59,961 nucleotides of DNA from an uncultured Porphyromonas sp. Lineage in GTDB: Bacteria > Bacteroidota > Bacteroidia > Bacteroidales > Porphyromonadaceae. Position 1 is the stretch's first letter. Each line of letters begins with the position of its first letter. The position numbers and the translations under genes are program-made. Of this stretch, positions 33,008 through 42,227 are shown one piece after another. The stretch is taken from the NCBI RefSeq assembly GCF_938039215.1, contig NZ_CALHVI010000028.1:1-59961 (forward strand), given 5' to 3'. The notes beneath the pieces were generated by a model that did not search any database, had not been told where the DNA came from, and worked only from the letters and a program-made list of their open reading frames with translations.

Positions 33008-34084
33008 ATGATGAAACAGAAAAGCATGCGTAGCCTTGCTCTCCTCGGCCTCCTTCTCTTGGGCTGTCTAGGGCTATGGGCACACACCCACCGAAGAGAA
33101 AAGCAAACTAAAGATATTCGCCCAATGAAAGAGATCTATTTAGCGGGAGGGTGCTTCTGGGGCACCGAGCACTTCTTCAAGCAAGTACGGGGAGTCGTCT
33201 CCACCGAGGTAGGCTATGCTAATGGCCACAAGTCTACCGCACCCACCTACGAGGAGGTCTGCGAGCATACGACGGGCTTCGCCGAGACCGTGCATATCGT
33301 CTATGCTCCAGAGCAGATCGACCTCAGCAAGCTCCTCGAGCTCTACTTCATGACCATCAACCCCACGACCCTCAACAAGCAGGGAGGTGACATCGGAGAC
33401 CAGTACCGCACGGGGATCTACTACACCGATGCAGAGGATCTTCCGACGATACAAGCTGCACTCGCAGCACTTCAGAAGAAGTACACTGCTCCGATCGTCA
33501 TCGAGGCTAAGCCCCTGACGAACTTCTACAACGCCGAGGACTATCATCAGGACTATTTGGATAAGAACCCTGGAGGCTACTGCCATATTCGCCCTGAGCT
33601 CTTCCGCCTAGCTAAGGAAGCCAACCCCTACACCAAGCCCTCCGACGAAGAGCTACGCCGTCGACTCACCCCCACGCAGTATGCCGTGACCCAGCATGCG
33701 AGCACGGAGCACCCCTTCGACAATGATTATTGGGACGAAAAGCGTGAAGGGATCTATGTCGATATCACCACGGGAGAGCCCCTCTTCATCTCTACGGACA
33801 AGTTCGAGTCGGGCTGTGGATGGCCCAGCTTCTCTCGCCCTATCGACACGACCCTACTCGTAGAGAAGAGAGATACGACCCATGGCATGATACGTACCGA
33901 GGTCAAGAGCAAGGCAGGAGACGCTCATCTGGGGCATGTCTTCGAGGACGGTCCCCAAGAGCTCGGAGGGCTACGCTACTGCATCAATAGCGCTGCCCTT
34001 CGCTTCATCCCTCGTGAAGAGATGAAGCAGGCGGGCTATGCCAAGTACCTACCACTGCTCGACAAGGCGAAGACTAAGAAGTAG
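33008..34084 (+). CDS. msrAB: Envelope-anchored methionine sulfoxide reductase MsrA-MsrB fusion
   Basis: A 358-residue fusion repairing both stereoisomers of methionine sulfoxide. Residues 1-25 are a signal segment with a possible lipobox (LLLLGC, C20), so the enzyme is likely exported and membrane-bound. MsrA covers about 40-200 with catalytic C49 in AGGCFWGTEHFF, plus the GYANGH, YDP-like and YHQDYL stretches. MsrB covers 215-345 with FESGCGWPSFSRPID, HLGHVFEDGP and catalytic RYCINSAALRF. The zinc CxxC pairs of many MsrB are absent, as in other zinc-free forms. Monocistronic with a terminator shared with the next convergent gene. Confidence 0.95.
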   Translation: MMKQKSMRSLALLGLLLLGCLGLWAHTHRREKQTKDIRPMKEIYLAGGCFWGTEHFFKQVRGVVSTEVGYANGHKSTAPTYEEVCEHTTGFAETVHIVYAPEQIDLSKLLELYFMTINPTTLNKQGGDIGDQYRTGIYYTDAEDLPTIQAALAALQKKYTAPIVIEAKPLTNFYNAEDYHQDYLDKNPGGYCHIRPELFRLAKEANPYTKPSDEELRRRLTPTQYAVTQHASTEHPFDNDYWDEKREGIYVDITTGEPLFISTDKFESGCGWPSFSRPIDTTLLVEKRDTTHGMIRTEVKSKAGDAHLGHVFEDGPQELGGLRYCINSAALRFIPREEMKQAGYAKYLPLLDKAKTKK

Positions 34085-34116
34085 CGCCTTGCCCGCTCAT
34101 ACGGCTTCACTAAACG

Positions 34117-34157
34117 AGATCGATCCTTGCCCCCACGATGGGAGCAAGGCTCGATCT
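34117..34157. terminator. Bidirectional terminator between msrAB and the EEP nuclease gene
   Basis: Arms 34117-34135 and 34139-34157 pair in 17 of 19 positions around CCTTGC with a 3-base loop. Confidence 0.75.
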
Positions 34158-34186
34158 GTATAGAGGGATGGGATGTAGCCCAGAGG

Positions 34187-35248
34187 CTACTCGATGGTCT
34201 TCGTCAGATAGATGTACACGGGATAGTGGTCACTATACCCCCCTTGGAAGCGACCCGAGGAGAAGGTACGGAAGGGATAGCCCTTGAAGTGCCCCGTCTT
34301 CTGAGTCAGGAAGTCTGCATTGTAGATATAGCCATAGTGCCCCGAGGCCTTATCCGCCTGGAGGTGAAGAGTGTCTTCAGGTCCTGCCATGAGGTTAGGT
34401 GTGACGAGGATGTTGTCGAAGAGATTCCATACATCACGATAGGCCAAGGTGCCTCGTCCCGAAGAATAGAGCGCTGCCATGGGGTTGTAGAGCTCCGTAG
34501 AGGCAAGACCCTCGGGAGTTCCCTTAGAGCGAAGGCCCTCGACGACACTAGGAGAGGTAGGATCATCATTGAAGTCTCCCATGAGGATGACCTTGTTCTT
34601 CGGATCAGCGGCAAGGAGGGAGTCCGTGACCGAGCGCATCACTTCGGCAGCCTGCAAGCGACGCTTGAGCGATACTTGTTCCCCACCGACACGCGAAGGC
34701 CAGTGAGCGACGAGGAAGGTGACGGGTTCGCCCAAGAGGAGGCCATTGACCTCTAGGACATCACGTGTCTTGATGTAGTCCTCGCCCTTGAGTCGAACGG
34801 GATGAGGGCGAGCATCAGAGAGCTGATAGTAGCGAGAGCGGTAGAAGAGCGCACAGTCGATACCACGCTTGTCGGGAGAGTCAAAGTGTACGATCTCATA
34901 GCCTGCATCTGCTAGCTCGGGCTCCTTCAGCAGATCCTCGAGGACACCTCTATTCTCGATCTCACAGATACCCAAGATATCGGGGCCTCGCTTGGAGCCT
35001 ATCTGGCTGATCGCATAGGCCATATTGTGGAGCTTCTGCTTGTACTTATCAGGAGTCCATTGATTCTTGCCGTCGGGGAGGAAGTCGGCATCATTGTTCT
35101 CCCCATCGATGGTATCGAAGAGGTTCTCTAGGTTGTAGAAGGCTACGGTCAGGCGTACTTGCTTCTTCGTCTGTGCCTCCATCATCGAGGAGGTGAAGAG
35201 GAGAGCAAGAACGATGGCTAGGAGTTTTCTTGACAGATGTATGTACAT
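34187..35248 (-). CDS. Secreted endonuclease/exonuclease/phosphatase-family protein
   Basis: An EEP-fold phosphoesterase. I take ATG 35248 as start, giving 353 aa with an N-terminal signal (LSRKLLAIVLALLFTSSMMEAQ). The open frame reaches back to 35377, but that extension includes a -7 box at 35292-35299. All EEP catalytic blocks are visible: VAFYNLENLFDT, ILGICEIENRG, VAHWPSRVGG, ILMGDFNDDP and YSDHYPVYI. The family includes DNase I, exonuclease III and secreted nucleases. Divergent from a TonB-receptor operon with a non-specific nuclease, which favours a nucleic acid substrate; phosphoinositide or sphingolipid cleavage is the alternative. Confidence 0.85.
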   Translation of the reverse strand: MYIHLSRKLLAIVLALLFTSSMMEAQTKKQVRLTVAFYNLENLFDTIDGENNDADFLPDGKNQWTPDKYKQKLHNMAYAISQIGSKRGPDILGICEIENRGVLEDLLKEPELADAGYEIVHFDSPDKRGIDCALFYRSRYYQLSDARPHPVRLKGEDYIKTRDVLEVNGLLLGEPVTFLVAHWPSRVGGEQVSLKRRLQAAEVMRSVTDSLLAADPKNKVILMGDFNDDPTSPSVVEGLRSKGTPEGLASTELYNPMAALYSSGRGTLAYRDVWNLFDNILVTPNLMAGPEDTLHLQADKASGHYGYIYNADFLTQKTGHFKGYPFRTFSSGRFQGGYSDHYPVYIYLTKTIE

Positions 35249-35291
35249 GATTCTAGGGGTTGATACGAGCAGAATGTGTAATTTAGTAGTG

Positions 35292-35299
35292 CAAATGTA
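35292..35299 (-). promoter_or_regulatory. -7 promoter box of the EEP nuclease gene
   Basis: TACATTTG on the minus strand fits TAnnTTTG and gives a leader of about 37 nt to ATG 35248. No -33 box at the standard distance. Confidence 0.5.
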
Positions 35300-35452
35300 A
35301 CAAAACTTGCTCGCTGTCCTTCTGTCCTGAGAGTCAATCAGATCTAGTAGGCTCAAGCGCATCTCATGGAGTCTCACTCTCGGAGCTAACCTAGGGGGAG
35401 GCTCTTGGTGCGCACCTAAGGCGAGTATAGGATCATCATTAAATGCAGCCGC

Positions 35453-38227
35453 ATGAATAAACTAATTACCGTACTTGCCTGTACTCTGGTCTTCAGTAGC
35501 CTTAGTCTAGCGCAGACGACTGATGGTGCTCTGGTCATCGACAGCCACAGTGGGAAGCCTATCTCCAAGGTACAAGTCAGTATCTACGGGCCCGTATCGA
35601 GGAAGGTGCTCCTCGGGAGTGATGCCCGCCAGCTCCTAGCCAGCTTACCACGAGGACGCTACACGCTGACCTTCACTGCTGACGGCTACGAGACGAAGCA
35701 GATCGAGCTAGTCAAGAAGGATGGCGAAGCTCTAAGCCTCCCTCAGCTGAAGCTAGTCGCCCTACCCGAAGGCCCAGCAGCGAGATACGATGAGCTCATC
35801 GTATCGGAGGATACAGACAGTGAGAGTTCGTCTTCACAGGACCGAGTATCCCTACTCACTTCCTCCCGTGATCCCTACCTCAGTGCCTCGAGCTATGTCT
35901 TCAGCACCGCCCGCTTCCGTAATCGTGGCTACGACTCCCCTTACAACGAGCAGATGCTTAACGGTATCGGGATGAACGACCTCAATAGTGGCTACTCCGC
36001 TTGGTCTCTCTGGGGAGGTCTCAATGACATGACACGACAGCAGCAGACCTCACAGACCTTTGAGCCCATCGTCTCAGGCTTCGGGAGCGTCGGCATCACC
36101 AACAATGTCACCACACGCCCCTCGATGTACTCCGCTCAGCAGCGACTCACCTACTCGAATAGCAACCGCACCTACAGCAACCGCTTCGCCTATACCTATA
36201 CCTCTGGGGAGCGACGTGATGGCTGGAGCTTCGCAGGGAGTCTCGTGCGCCGCTCGGGTAATGGGCAGTACTCCTATGTCCGTGGGCAGTACTACGATGC
36301 TTGGAGCTACTTCCTCGGGGTCGAGAAGAAGCTGGACGAATCAAATAGCCTCGCCTTCATCGCCCTCGGAGCTCCTACCCGCCGAGGTGTAGCGAGTGCT
36401 TCTACCCAAGAGGCCTATGACCTCGTAGGCTCCAACTTCTACAATCCTAATATCGGTCGTCAGGGAGGGAAGTGGCGCAACGCTCGTGAGCGACGCAATC
36501 ATGAGCCGATCCTACAGCTCGCACACTACTTCACCAACCTAGAGAAGACCCTCAGCATCAATTCTACCCTCAGCTACCGCTTCGGGAAGAATGCCTATTC
36601 GGCGCTGAACTGGTACAACGCTCCCGACCCACGAGCAGACTACTACCGCTACCTACCCTCGTACTTCACCCGCATGGCTGATCCCAACGGGCAGGATGCA
36701 GAGACCGCTGCTCGCTATGCAGAGCTATGGCGCTCTGATCCCAATGTACGCTACATCAACTGGGATCGCCTCTACGAAGCGAACCGAGGCAACCTAACGA
36801 CCGTGCGTGATGCTAATGGTCGTGTCCTAGCCGAGGGACGTAAGGCGCTCTACATGATCGAGGATAGACATACCGATCAGCGTGAGTTTGCTTGGGCTAG
36901 CTCGATGAACTGGCTCCCCAAGAGTTGGCTAGAGCTGACGGCAGGGGTCAACTTCCGTCACAACCGCACGGCCAACTACGCTGAGGTGGGTGACCTCCTC
37001 GGTGCAGACTTCGCCTACGATATAGATAAGTTCGCTGAGCGTGACTTCGGTGGTGATGCCACGAAGAGCCAAGTAGACCTCCTCCATCCCGACCGCATCG
37101 TCCACAAGGGCGATCGCTTCAGCTACGACTACAGCTCGATGACTGACCGCTACCAGATGTGGGCTAATGCGAGCTACCATCTCCAGCGTCTGGATGCCTA
37201 CACGGGTCTCTCCTATACCTATACGGCACTCCAGCGTGAAGGGCATCAGAAGCGAGGTCTCTTCCCCGACAACTCCTATGGCCTGTCGGATCAGATCCGA
37301 TTCAACGACCTTGCTGCTAAGGCAGGGCTGACCTACAAGCTCAGTGGCCATCACTACCTCCAAGCCAATGTGAGCTATGTAGAGCAAGCTCCTACGTTCC
37401 AGAACCTCTTCATCTCTCCTCGTACCCGCCACAGCTACGTAGAGGATCCCAAGAGTGAGAAGATCTTCTCCTCGGAGGCTTCGTATCTAGTACGTCTCCC
37501 TTGGCTCCGTGGGCGTGTGACTGCCTTCTATACCCACATCGCTGACCATACTCGGTCGATGAACTTCTACGACGATAGTCATGCCTCCTTCTCGAACTAT
37601 ACGATCACAGGCATCGCTACACGTCATCTGGGGGTAGAGGCAGGCTTCGAAGCTAAGCTGAGCCCAACGCTCACCGCTAATGCCGCTCTTGCTCTGGGGC
37701 AGTATCAGTATGCGAACAATCCCACCTACATCCAGTCGATCGACAACTCCAATGAGATCATCGATCGGGATCGTGTCTACTGGAAGGGACTTAACCTCAG
37801 TGGCACGCCTCAGACGGCGGCGACGGTAGGGCTTACCTACTACGCTCCTTGGTATGCCAACTTCGGGATCAATGCGAATTACTTCGGGCGCAACTATGTC
37901 TCTATGTCGCCCGTCGTGCGCACCGACCGAGGACGCACCTCCCTAGACTACAGCTATATCCTCCCCGAGCGACTGAAGGATGGCTTCACCGTAGATGTCT
38001 TCGCTAGCTACTCTTGGCGCATCAACTACGGCACCTATCTGCGCTTCAACCTCTCTGTGAGCAATATCCTCAACAATCGTAGACTACCCAACGGAGGCTA
38101 TGAGCAGCTGCGTATCCGTACGATCCGTACCGAGGAGGGCGAACAGCAACTCTATCGTCCCTTCGACACCAAGCTCTCGTATGTCTACGGTACGACCTTC
38201 TTCTTCAACACGACGCTCCAATTCTAA
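35453..38227 (+). CDS. TonB-dependent receptor of the nuclease locus
   Basis: A 924-residue outer-membrane receptor. Signal peptide 1-20 (SSLSLAQ). A carboxypeptidase-like domain follows at 24-105 (GALVIDSHSGKPISKVQVSIYG to LPQLKLVAL). The plug is of an unusual type: FRNRGYDSPYNEQMLNGIGMNDLNSGYSAWSLWGGLND, where standard receptors have IRG and DG-PM. The barrel from about 220 is rich in tyrosine and arginine and ends TTFFFNTTLQF with terminal phenylalanine. There is no SusD-like gene beside it. Instead three lipoprotein genes follow within 50 bp, one a nuclease. Uptake of nucleic acid fragments is my inference, not shown by motif. No clear promoter box in front of it. Confidence 0.9.
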   Translation: MNKLITVLACTLVFSSLSLAQTTDGALVIDSHSGKPISKVQVSIYGPVSRKVLLGSDARQLLASLPRGRYTLTFTADGYETKQIELVKKDGEALSLPQLKLVALPEGPAARYDELIVSEDTDSESSSSQDRVSLLTSSRDPYLSASSYVFSTARFRNRGYDSPYNEQMLNGIGMNDLNSGYSAWSLWGGLNDMTRQQQTSQTFEPIVSGFGSVGITNNVTTRPSMYSAQQRLTYSNSNRTYSNRFAYTYTSGERRDGWSFAGSLVRRSGNGQYSYVRGQYYDAWSYFLGVEKKLDESNSLAFIALGAPTRRGVASASTQEAYDLVGSNFYNPNIGRQGGKWRNARERRNHEPILQLAHYFTNLEKTLSINSTLSYRFGKNAYSALNWYNAPDPRADYYRYLPSYFTRMADPNGQDAETAARYAELWRSDPNVRYINWDRLYEANRGNLTTVRDANGRVLAEGRKALYMIEDRHTDQREFAWASSMNWLPKSWLELTAGVNFRHNRTANYAEVGDLLGADFAYDIDKFAERDFGGDATKSQVDLLHPDRIVHKGDRFSYDYSSMTDRYQMWANASYHLQRLDAYTGLSYTYTALQREGHQKRGLFPDNSYGLSDQIRFNDLAAKAGLTYKLSGHHYLQANVSYVEQAPTFQNLFISPRTRHSYVEDPKSEKIFSSEASYLVRLPWLRGRVTAFYTHIADHTRSMNFYDDSHASFSNYTITGIATRHLGVEAGFEAKLSPTLTANAALALGQYQYANNPTYIQSIDNSNEIIDRDRVYWKGLNLSGTPQTAATVGLTYYAPWYANFGINANYFGRNYVSMSPVVRTDRGRTSLDYSYILPERLKDGFTVDVFASYSWRINYGTYLRFNLSVSNILNNRRLPNGGYEQLRIRTIRTEEGEQQLYRPFDTKLSYVYGTTFFFNTTLQF

Positions 38228-38240
38228 TCCCGCCTAGACT

Positions 38241-39062
38241 ATGCATCGCTATCACAAATATGCGCTCTCGCTCGCTATGCTACTCGGCTTAGGAGCCACC
38301 AGCTGTGAGAAGTACAATGAAGTAGCACCCCCACGCTTCGACACACAAGCCGAAGCTCTGGAGAAGCTACCCCTGCCCACCCATACCATTCGCCAGCTCA
38401 AGGAGCTCTATAAGCCTGGAGGGGTGGTCATCTCGAAGCCCATCGTCATCTCAGCTGTCATCATCTCCGACGACAGCGAGGGGAACCTCTACAAGACTTG
38501 CTACATCGAGGACGAGACGGGAGGGATGGAGCTCAAGTTCGCCCTAGGCAACCTTAGCTCGATCTACCCTCAGGGGACTCGCGTACGCCTACTATGCCAA
38601 GATCTGAAGCTAGGTAGATATGGTGGCCAGATCAATCTGGGCTACCCCTCCAAGGAAGAGAAGTACGAGACAGGCTTCTACCCTGAGCTCCTTGTCCCAC
38701 GCTCCCTACTCAAGGAAGGACGAAGCGAAGTCACTCCGCTCGCTCTCTCGGTAGGTACACTGAACAAGCAGCACGCAGGGAGGCTCATCCGTCTAGATGA
38801 CGTGCAGTTCCTCTCCTCCGAACTAGGACAGACCTATGCCGATCCCCAAGGGAAGGACAAGAATAGGAATGTCAATCGCACCCTCGTGGATCGTCAGGGT
38901 GGCAAGGTCATCGTCCGTACGAGTAGCTATGCGAAGTTCGCAGGTCGCACCCTTCCCCAAGGCTCGGGTAGCGTCACCGCCCTACTCACCTACTTCGGAG
39001 AGACCGCACAGCTGATCATCCTCCGTGAGAGTGATGTCCAGCTGACTGCTCCTCGCTTCTAG
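38241..39062 (+). CDS. DUF5689 lipoprotein
   Basis: A 273-residue lipoprotein with lipobox LGATSC (C22). After a short linker it has a DUF5689 domain at about 50-270: PTHTIRQLKELYKPGG, IVISAVIISDDSEGNLYKTCYIEDETGGMELKFA, and VRLLCQDLKLGRYGGQINLGY. This is an OB-like fold seen beside or fused to secreted nucleases in Bacteroidota. The protein probably faces outward or the periplasm and may bind nucleic acid, by analogy with OB folds; that is inference. It starts 13 bp after the receptor stop and ends 50 bp before another DUF5689 protein. Confidence 0.8.
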   Translation: MHRYHKYALSLAMLLGLGATSCEKYNEVAPPRFDTQAEALEKLPLPTHTIRQLKELYKPGGVVISKPIVISAVIISDDSEGNLYKTCYIEDETGGMELKFALGNLSSIYPQGTRVRLLCQDLKLGRYGGQINLGYPSKEEKYETGFYPELLVPRSLLKEGRSEVTPLALSVGTLNKQHAGRLIRLDDVQFLSSELGQTYADPQGKDKNRNVNRTLVDRQGGKVIVRTSSYAKFAGRTLPQGSGSVTALLTYFGETAQLIILRESDVQLTAPRF

Positions 39063-39112
39063 CCCTCCCTCTACATATACCATCATCCCATCACGACAAA
39101 CATAATCGACTG

Positions 39113-40813
39113 ATGATACCAAATAAGATCACTCGCTGGAGCCTCATCATCGCCTCCTGCGTCACCCTAGCCCTTCCTTCCTGTAAGGACAATGATGATG
39201 TCTATGATCGCCCCACGATCTCGGTCAGCCAAGTCACTAAAGACAGCGAGGGTAAGACCATCATAGGCAAGGACGAGAGCACCGCTACCCTACATATCAG
39301 TTCCAACCGTGCTTGGACAGCTACCACCGCCCTCGACTGGCTGAGCATCCAGCCCGAGTCAGGTCAGGCTGGCGAGCAGGATGTGACCATCCGTGTACTC
39401 AAGAATCCTTCTCAGCAAGCTCGACGGGGGCAGTTCGCCTTCCGTGCTGGTGGGCAGACGATCTTCTACACGATCACCCAAGCAGGCGATGGTTCAGCGA
39501 CCATCACCCCAGGCCAGGATCCCGACCAGCCACTCACTCCCGTCGAAGTCGATGGCACTGATCTAGCGAACTTCATCAAGAAGTACGATACGGGACAGAG
39601 TGTCACTGTGGACGAAGAGGTGACCTTCAAGGCTGTCCTCCTCTCCGATATCCCAGCTAACAACATGGTTAGCCTCAAGAATATCGTCGTGCAGGCTGGT
39701 GATCAAGGCATCACCCTACGACTCACAGCCAATGCCTCCAAGGATTGGAAGTCTGGCATGGTCTTCTCGATCAAGACCAAGGGGGCTAAGGTAGCACGCT
39801 ATCAGGAGGGTTCGCTCCAGATCGACTATACCGGTCTAGCAAATGCAGCCACGATGGTCACTCCTACGGGTGAGGTCTCAGAGATCAAGCCTAAGGCCCT
39901 CTCCTTCGCAGAAGTCTATACCGGCAAGTATGACAACATCCTTGTCGCAGTAGACGGGGCTCAGTTCCAAGACCCAGGCAAGGCACTCAACCCCAATAAG
40001 CCTGCTCCAGGTAAGACCTCTGCACCTACCTTCTTCAATAGGATCACCGACTGCGTCACGAAAGCACCCGAGGGAGTATCCGAGCTCTCTGTAGCCATCT
40101 CCTTCTACAGCACCTTCAAGTCAGAGAATGCCTCAGATAAGAATGGTAAGATCATCGGTATCATCCAGCGCTCCACCACCACGGACAAGAATACGCAGGC
40201 TAAGACCGTCCACTACAACCTCTGGCCTCGTACCCTCGAGGATCTCAAGGGCCTTACTGCAGAGCGTTGCTCTGAGGCACAGGTAGAGCTGAAGGGGCTG
40301 ATGTTCACGGTCTATGCCGAGGGTGCAGCGGGCAATGAGAAGTATCTACAGATCTATAATCCTTCGGATGAAGAGGTAGACCTCAGCCAGTACTCGATCC
40401 AGATCAAGATCTATGGGAAGAATAACACCCCTGCGAAGGCTCCTAATGATCAGGTGCTCGTTCCCCTCTCGGGTAAGCTAGCACCGAAGGCTTCTCTAGT
40501 CTGTCGCCATACCAAGGCAGAGCTCTACACCAGCTCTGGTCTCGCAGCTGAACTAAACTACAACGGCAATGATCCTATCGCTCTACTCAAGGGCGGTGCA
40601 GTCATTGACTACCTAGGGGGTGATCCTTCTAAGGCTTGGCTCGTAGGTGAAGGAAAGCCCGCAGCAGAAGATGTATTCCTCCATCGTAAGCTCACCATCA
40701 ATGCCCCCTCACAGACCTTCGTCCTCGATGAATGGGAGTCTACGGCCATCACTAAGGAGAATCAGAAGGAGCTCCTCGCTTCGCTCATCACGCAGTATTT
40801 CGGCAAACGATAA
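39113..40813 (+). CDS. BACON-DUF5689-lamin-tail lipoprotein
   Basis: A 566-residue lipoprotein with lipobox ALPSC (C24). The acidic CKDNDD after the cysteine resembles surface-export signals of Bacteroidota lipoproteins. Residues 35-125 are a BACON domain (STATLHISSNRAWTA, WLSIQPESGQAGEQDVTIRV). Residues 145-380 are DUF5689 (DLANFIKKYDTGQSVTVDEEVTFKAVLLSD). Residues 385-530 are a lamin-tail-like domain (AGNEKYLQIYNPSDEEVDLSQYSIQI, LSGKLAPKASLVCRH, NGNDPIALLKGGAVIDYLG). Lamin-tail modules accompany extracellular nucleases such as those of Shewanella. No catalytic site is seen here, so it is likely an accessory binding protein. Confidence 0.8.
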   Translation: MIPNKITRWSLIIASCVTLALPSCKDNDDVYDRPTISVSQVTKDSEGKTIIGKDESTATLHISSNRAWTATTALDWLSIQPESGQAGEQDVTIRVLKNPSQQARRGQFAFRAGGQTIFYTITQAGDGSATITPGQDPDQPLTPVEVDGTDLANFIKKYDTGQSVTVDEEVTFKAVLLSDIPANNMVSLKNIVVQAGDQGITLRLTANASKDWKSGMVFSIKTKGAKVARYQEGSLQIDYTGLANAATMVTPTGEVSEIKPKALSFAEVYTGKYDNILVAVDGAQFQDPGKALNPNKPAPGKTSAPTFFNRITDCVTKAPEGVSELSVAISFYSTFKSENASDKNGKIIGIIQRSTTTDKNTQAKTVHYNLWPRTLEDLKGLTAERCSEAQVELKGLMFTVYAEGAAGNEKYLQIYNPSDEEVDLSQYSIQIKIYGKNNTPAKAPNDQVLVPLSGKLAPKASLVCRHTKAELYTSSGLAAELNYNGNDPIALLKGGAVIDYLGGDPSKAWLVGEGKPAAEDVFLHRKLTINAPSQTFVLDEWESTAITKENQKELLASLITQYFGKR

Positions 40814-40822
40814 GTCTCAGCT

Positions 40823-42013
40823 ATGCGTATCAAGTTCGAATCACATCGCCTCAAGTATCTCCTCCTAGCCCTTACGCTAGGAGGAGGGCTCTGGAGCAGC
40901 TGTACCACGAAGAAGTCAGATCAGCCTATCCGTCCTTCTGACCAGCTACAGCTACTCTTCCCCCCTTCAGATACCAAGATCAAGGCTATCCCCACCGAAG
41001 GGGCTAACTTCTTCATCAAGCTACGTGCTCGCTCCAGCTGGACACTCTCTGTCGTCCCCAGCGAAGCCAGCTCTTGGATCCAACTAGAGCAAACTAAGGG
41101 AGAGAGCACTACTGGGCTACGTGTAGCCGTCTCGGTGAGCGAAAACCTTGGTGCTACACGAGAGGCTAAGATCATCGCTTCCTCCCAAGGCGTGCAAGAT
41201 ACCCTTCGTATCACACAGCAAGGTAAGGGAGGCGGTCCAGTTGATCCTACGGGAGAGCATGTCTTAGGAGATGCTACCCTTCTCGAAGCTCCAGCCCTCA
41301 GCGGAGGTAGTCACAACTACTACATCACGCACCGAGCTAATGGCATCGTCAACTATTCCGTCGAATATGATGTAAACAAGCTACATCCTCGCTTCGTCTG
41401 CTTCACCTTTGACGACGTGAACTCTGCCGTTAAGGTCAAGCGCACCAATGCCTGGAGCTGGGATCCCAACATCCCCAAGCAGTATTCGACCGAATTCATG
41501 TTCAGCGGTAGCGGGTATGACCGAGGGCACATGGTTGCCTCATCCGATCGCACCTTCAGCCTCGAAGCCAATCAGCAGACCTTCTACTACTCCAACATGA
41601 GCCCACAGCTCGGCGATCTGAACCAGCAGTACTGGATGCAGCTCGAGCAGCAGGTACAAGGCTGGGGGCGTAACTCCAGCTTCCGTGACGTACTCTATGT
41701 TGCCAAGGGTGGTACCATCGCTGATGGTCAGGTCGAAGAGAAGAAGGTGAAGGGCAAGATCGTCGTCCCCAAGTACTACTGGATGGCGCTCGTCGTCAAG
41801 AAGGGTTCTACCTACCATGGCTTAGGTCTTTGGGTAGAGCACCGCGCCTATGGCAAGGATACGCCTATCCGTTCAGTTGCCCTCTCCATCGATGATCTAG
41901 AGGCCAAGCTCGGCTTTGATCTCTTCCCGAACTTCCCCGATGACATCGAGAAGAAGTTCGAAGCAGAGAGCCCCGCCTCGCCTGACTTCCTCAGCAACTG
42001 GCCCGGGCTCTAG
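40823..42013 (+). CDS. BACON-domain lipoprotein with DNA/RNA non-specific endonuclease
   Basis: A 396-residue lipoprotein with lipobox LWSSC (C27). Residues 40-134 form a BACON-like strand domain. From about 165 a DNA/RNA non-specific endonuclease (NUC) domain follows: YYITHRANGIVNYSVEYD, then the catalytic DRGHM at 233-237 whose histidine is the general base. NMSPQ at 258-262 and the asparagine at 267 are the metal-site region. This family cleaves single- and double-stranded DNA and RNA without sequence preference. Anchored in the outer envelope it would act on external nucleic acid. It begins 9 bp after the previous gene and ends before a strong terminator. Confidence 0.92.
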   Translation: MRIKFESHRLKYLLLALTLGGGLWSSCTTKKSDQPIRPSDQLQLLFPPSDTKIKAIPTEGANFFIKLRARSSWTLSVVPSEASSWIQLEQTKGESTTGLRVAVSVSENLGATREAKIIASSQGVQDTLRITQQGKGGGPVDPTGEHVLGDATLLEAPALSGGSHNYYITHRANGIVNYSVEYDVNKLHPRFVCFTFDDVNSAVKVKRTNAWSWDPNIPKQYSTEFMFSGSGYDRGHMVASSDRTFSLEANQQTFYYSNMSPQLGDLNQQYWMQLEQQVQGWGRNSSFRDVLYVAKGGTIADGQVEEKKVKGKIVVPKYYWMALVVKKGSTYHGLGLWVEHRAYGKDTPIRSVALSIDDLEAKLGFDLFPNFPDDIEKKFEAESPASPDFLSNWPGL

Positions 42014-42040
42014 TCCCACCTTCCCTCCCCACGCTTTACG

Positions 42041-42077
42041 AGAAGTCCTACACCCATCCATTGGGTGTAGGACTTCT
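42041..42077 (+). terminator. Terminator of the nuclease/TonB operon
   Basis: Perfect 16-bp arms at 42041-42056 (AGAAGTCCTACACCCA) and 42062-42077, 5-base loop, then TGTTTCTAT. Confidence 0.9.
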
Positions 42078-42227
42078 TGTTTCTATCCCCATCGCCTAGG
42101 GTCATCGTCCATAGAGCTAAGACGAAAAGTACCCCAAAGGATTTAGGGTATTCTTAGGGTGCTTCCCCTGCTTTTCGCTCCTCCCAGCCAAGCCTGATCA
42201 TCATCCCCTAGAGCAGGGGCAAAATAA

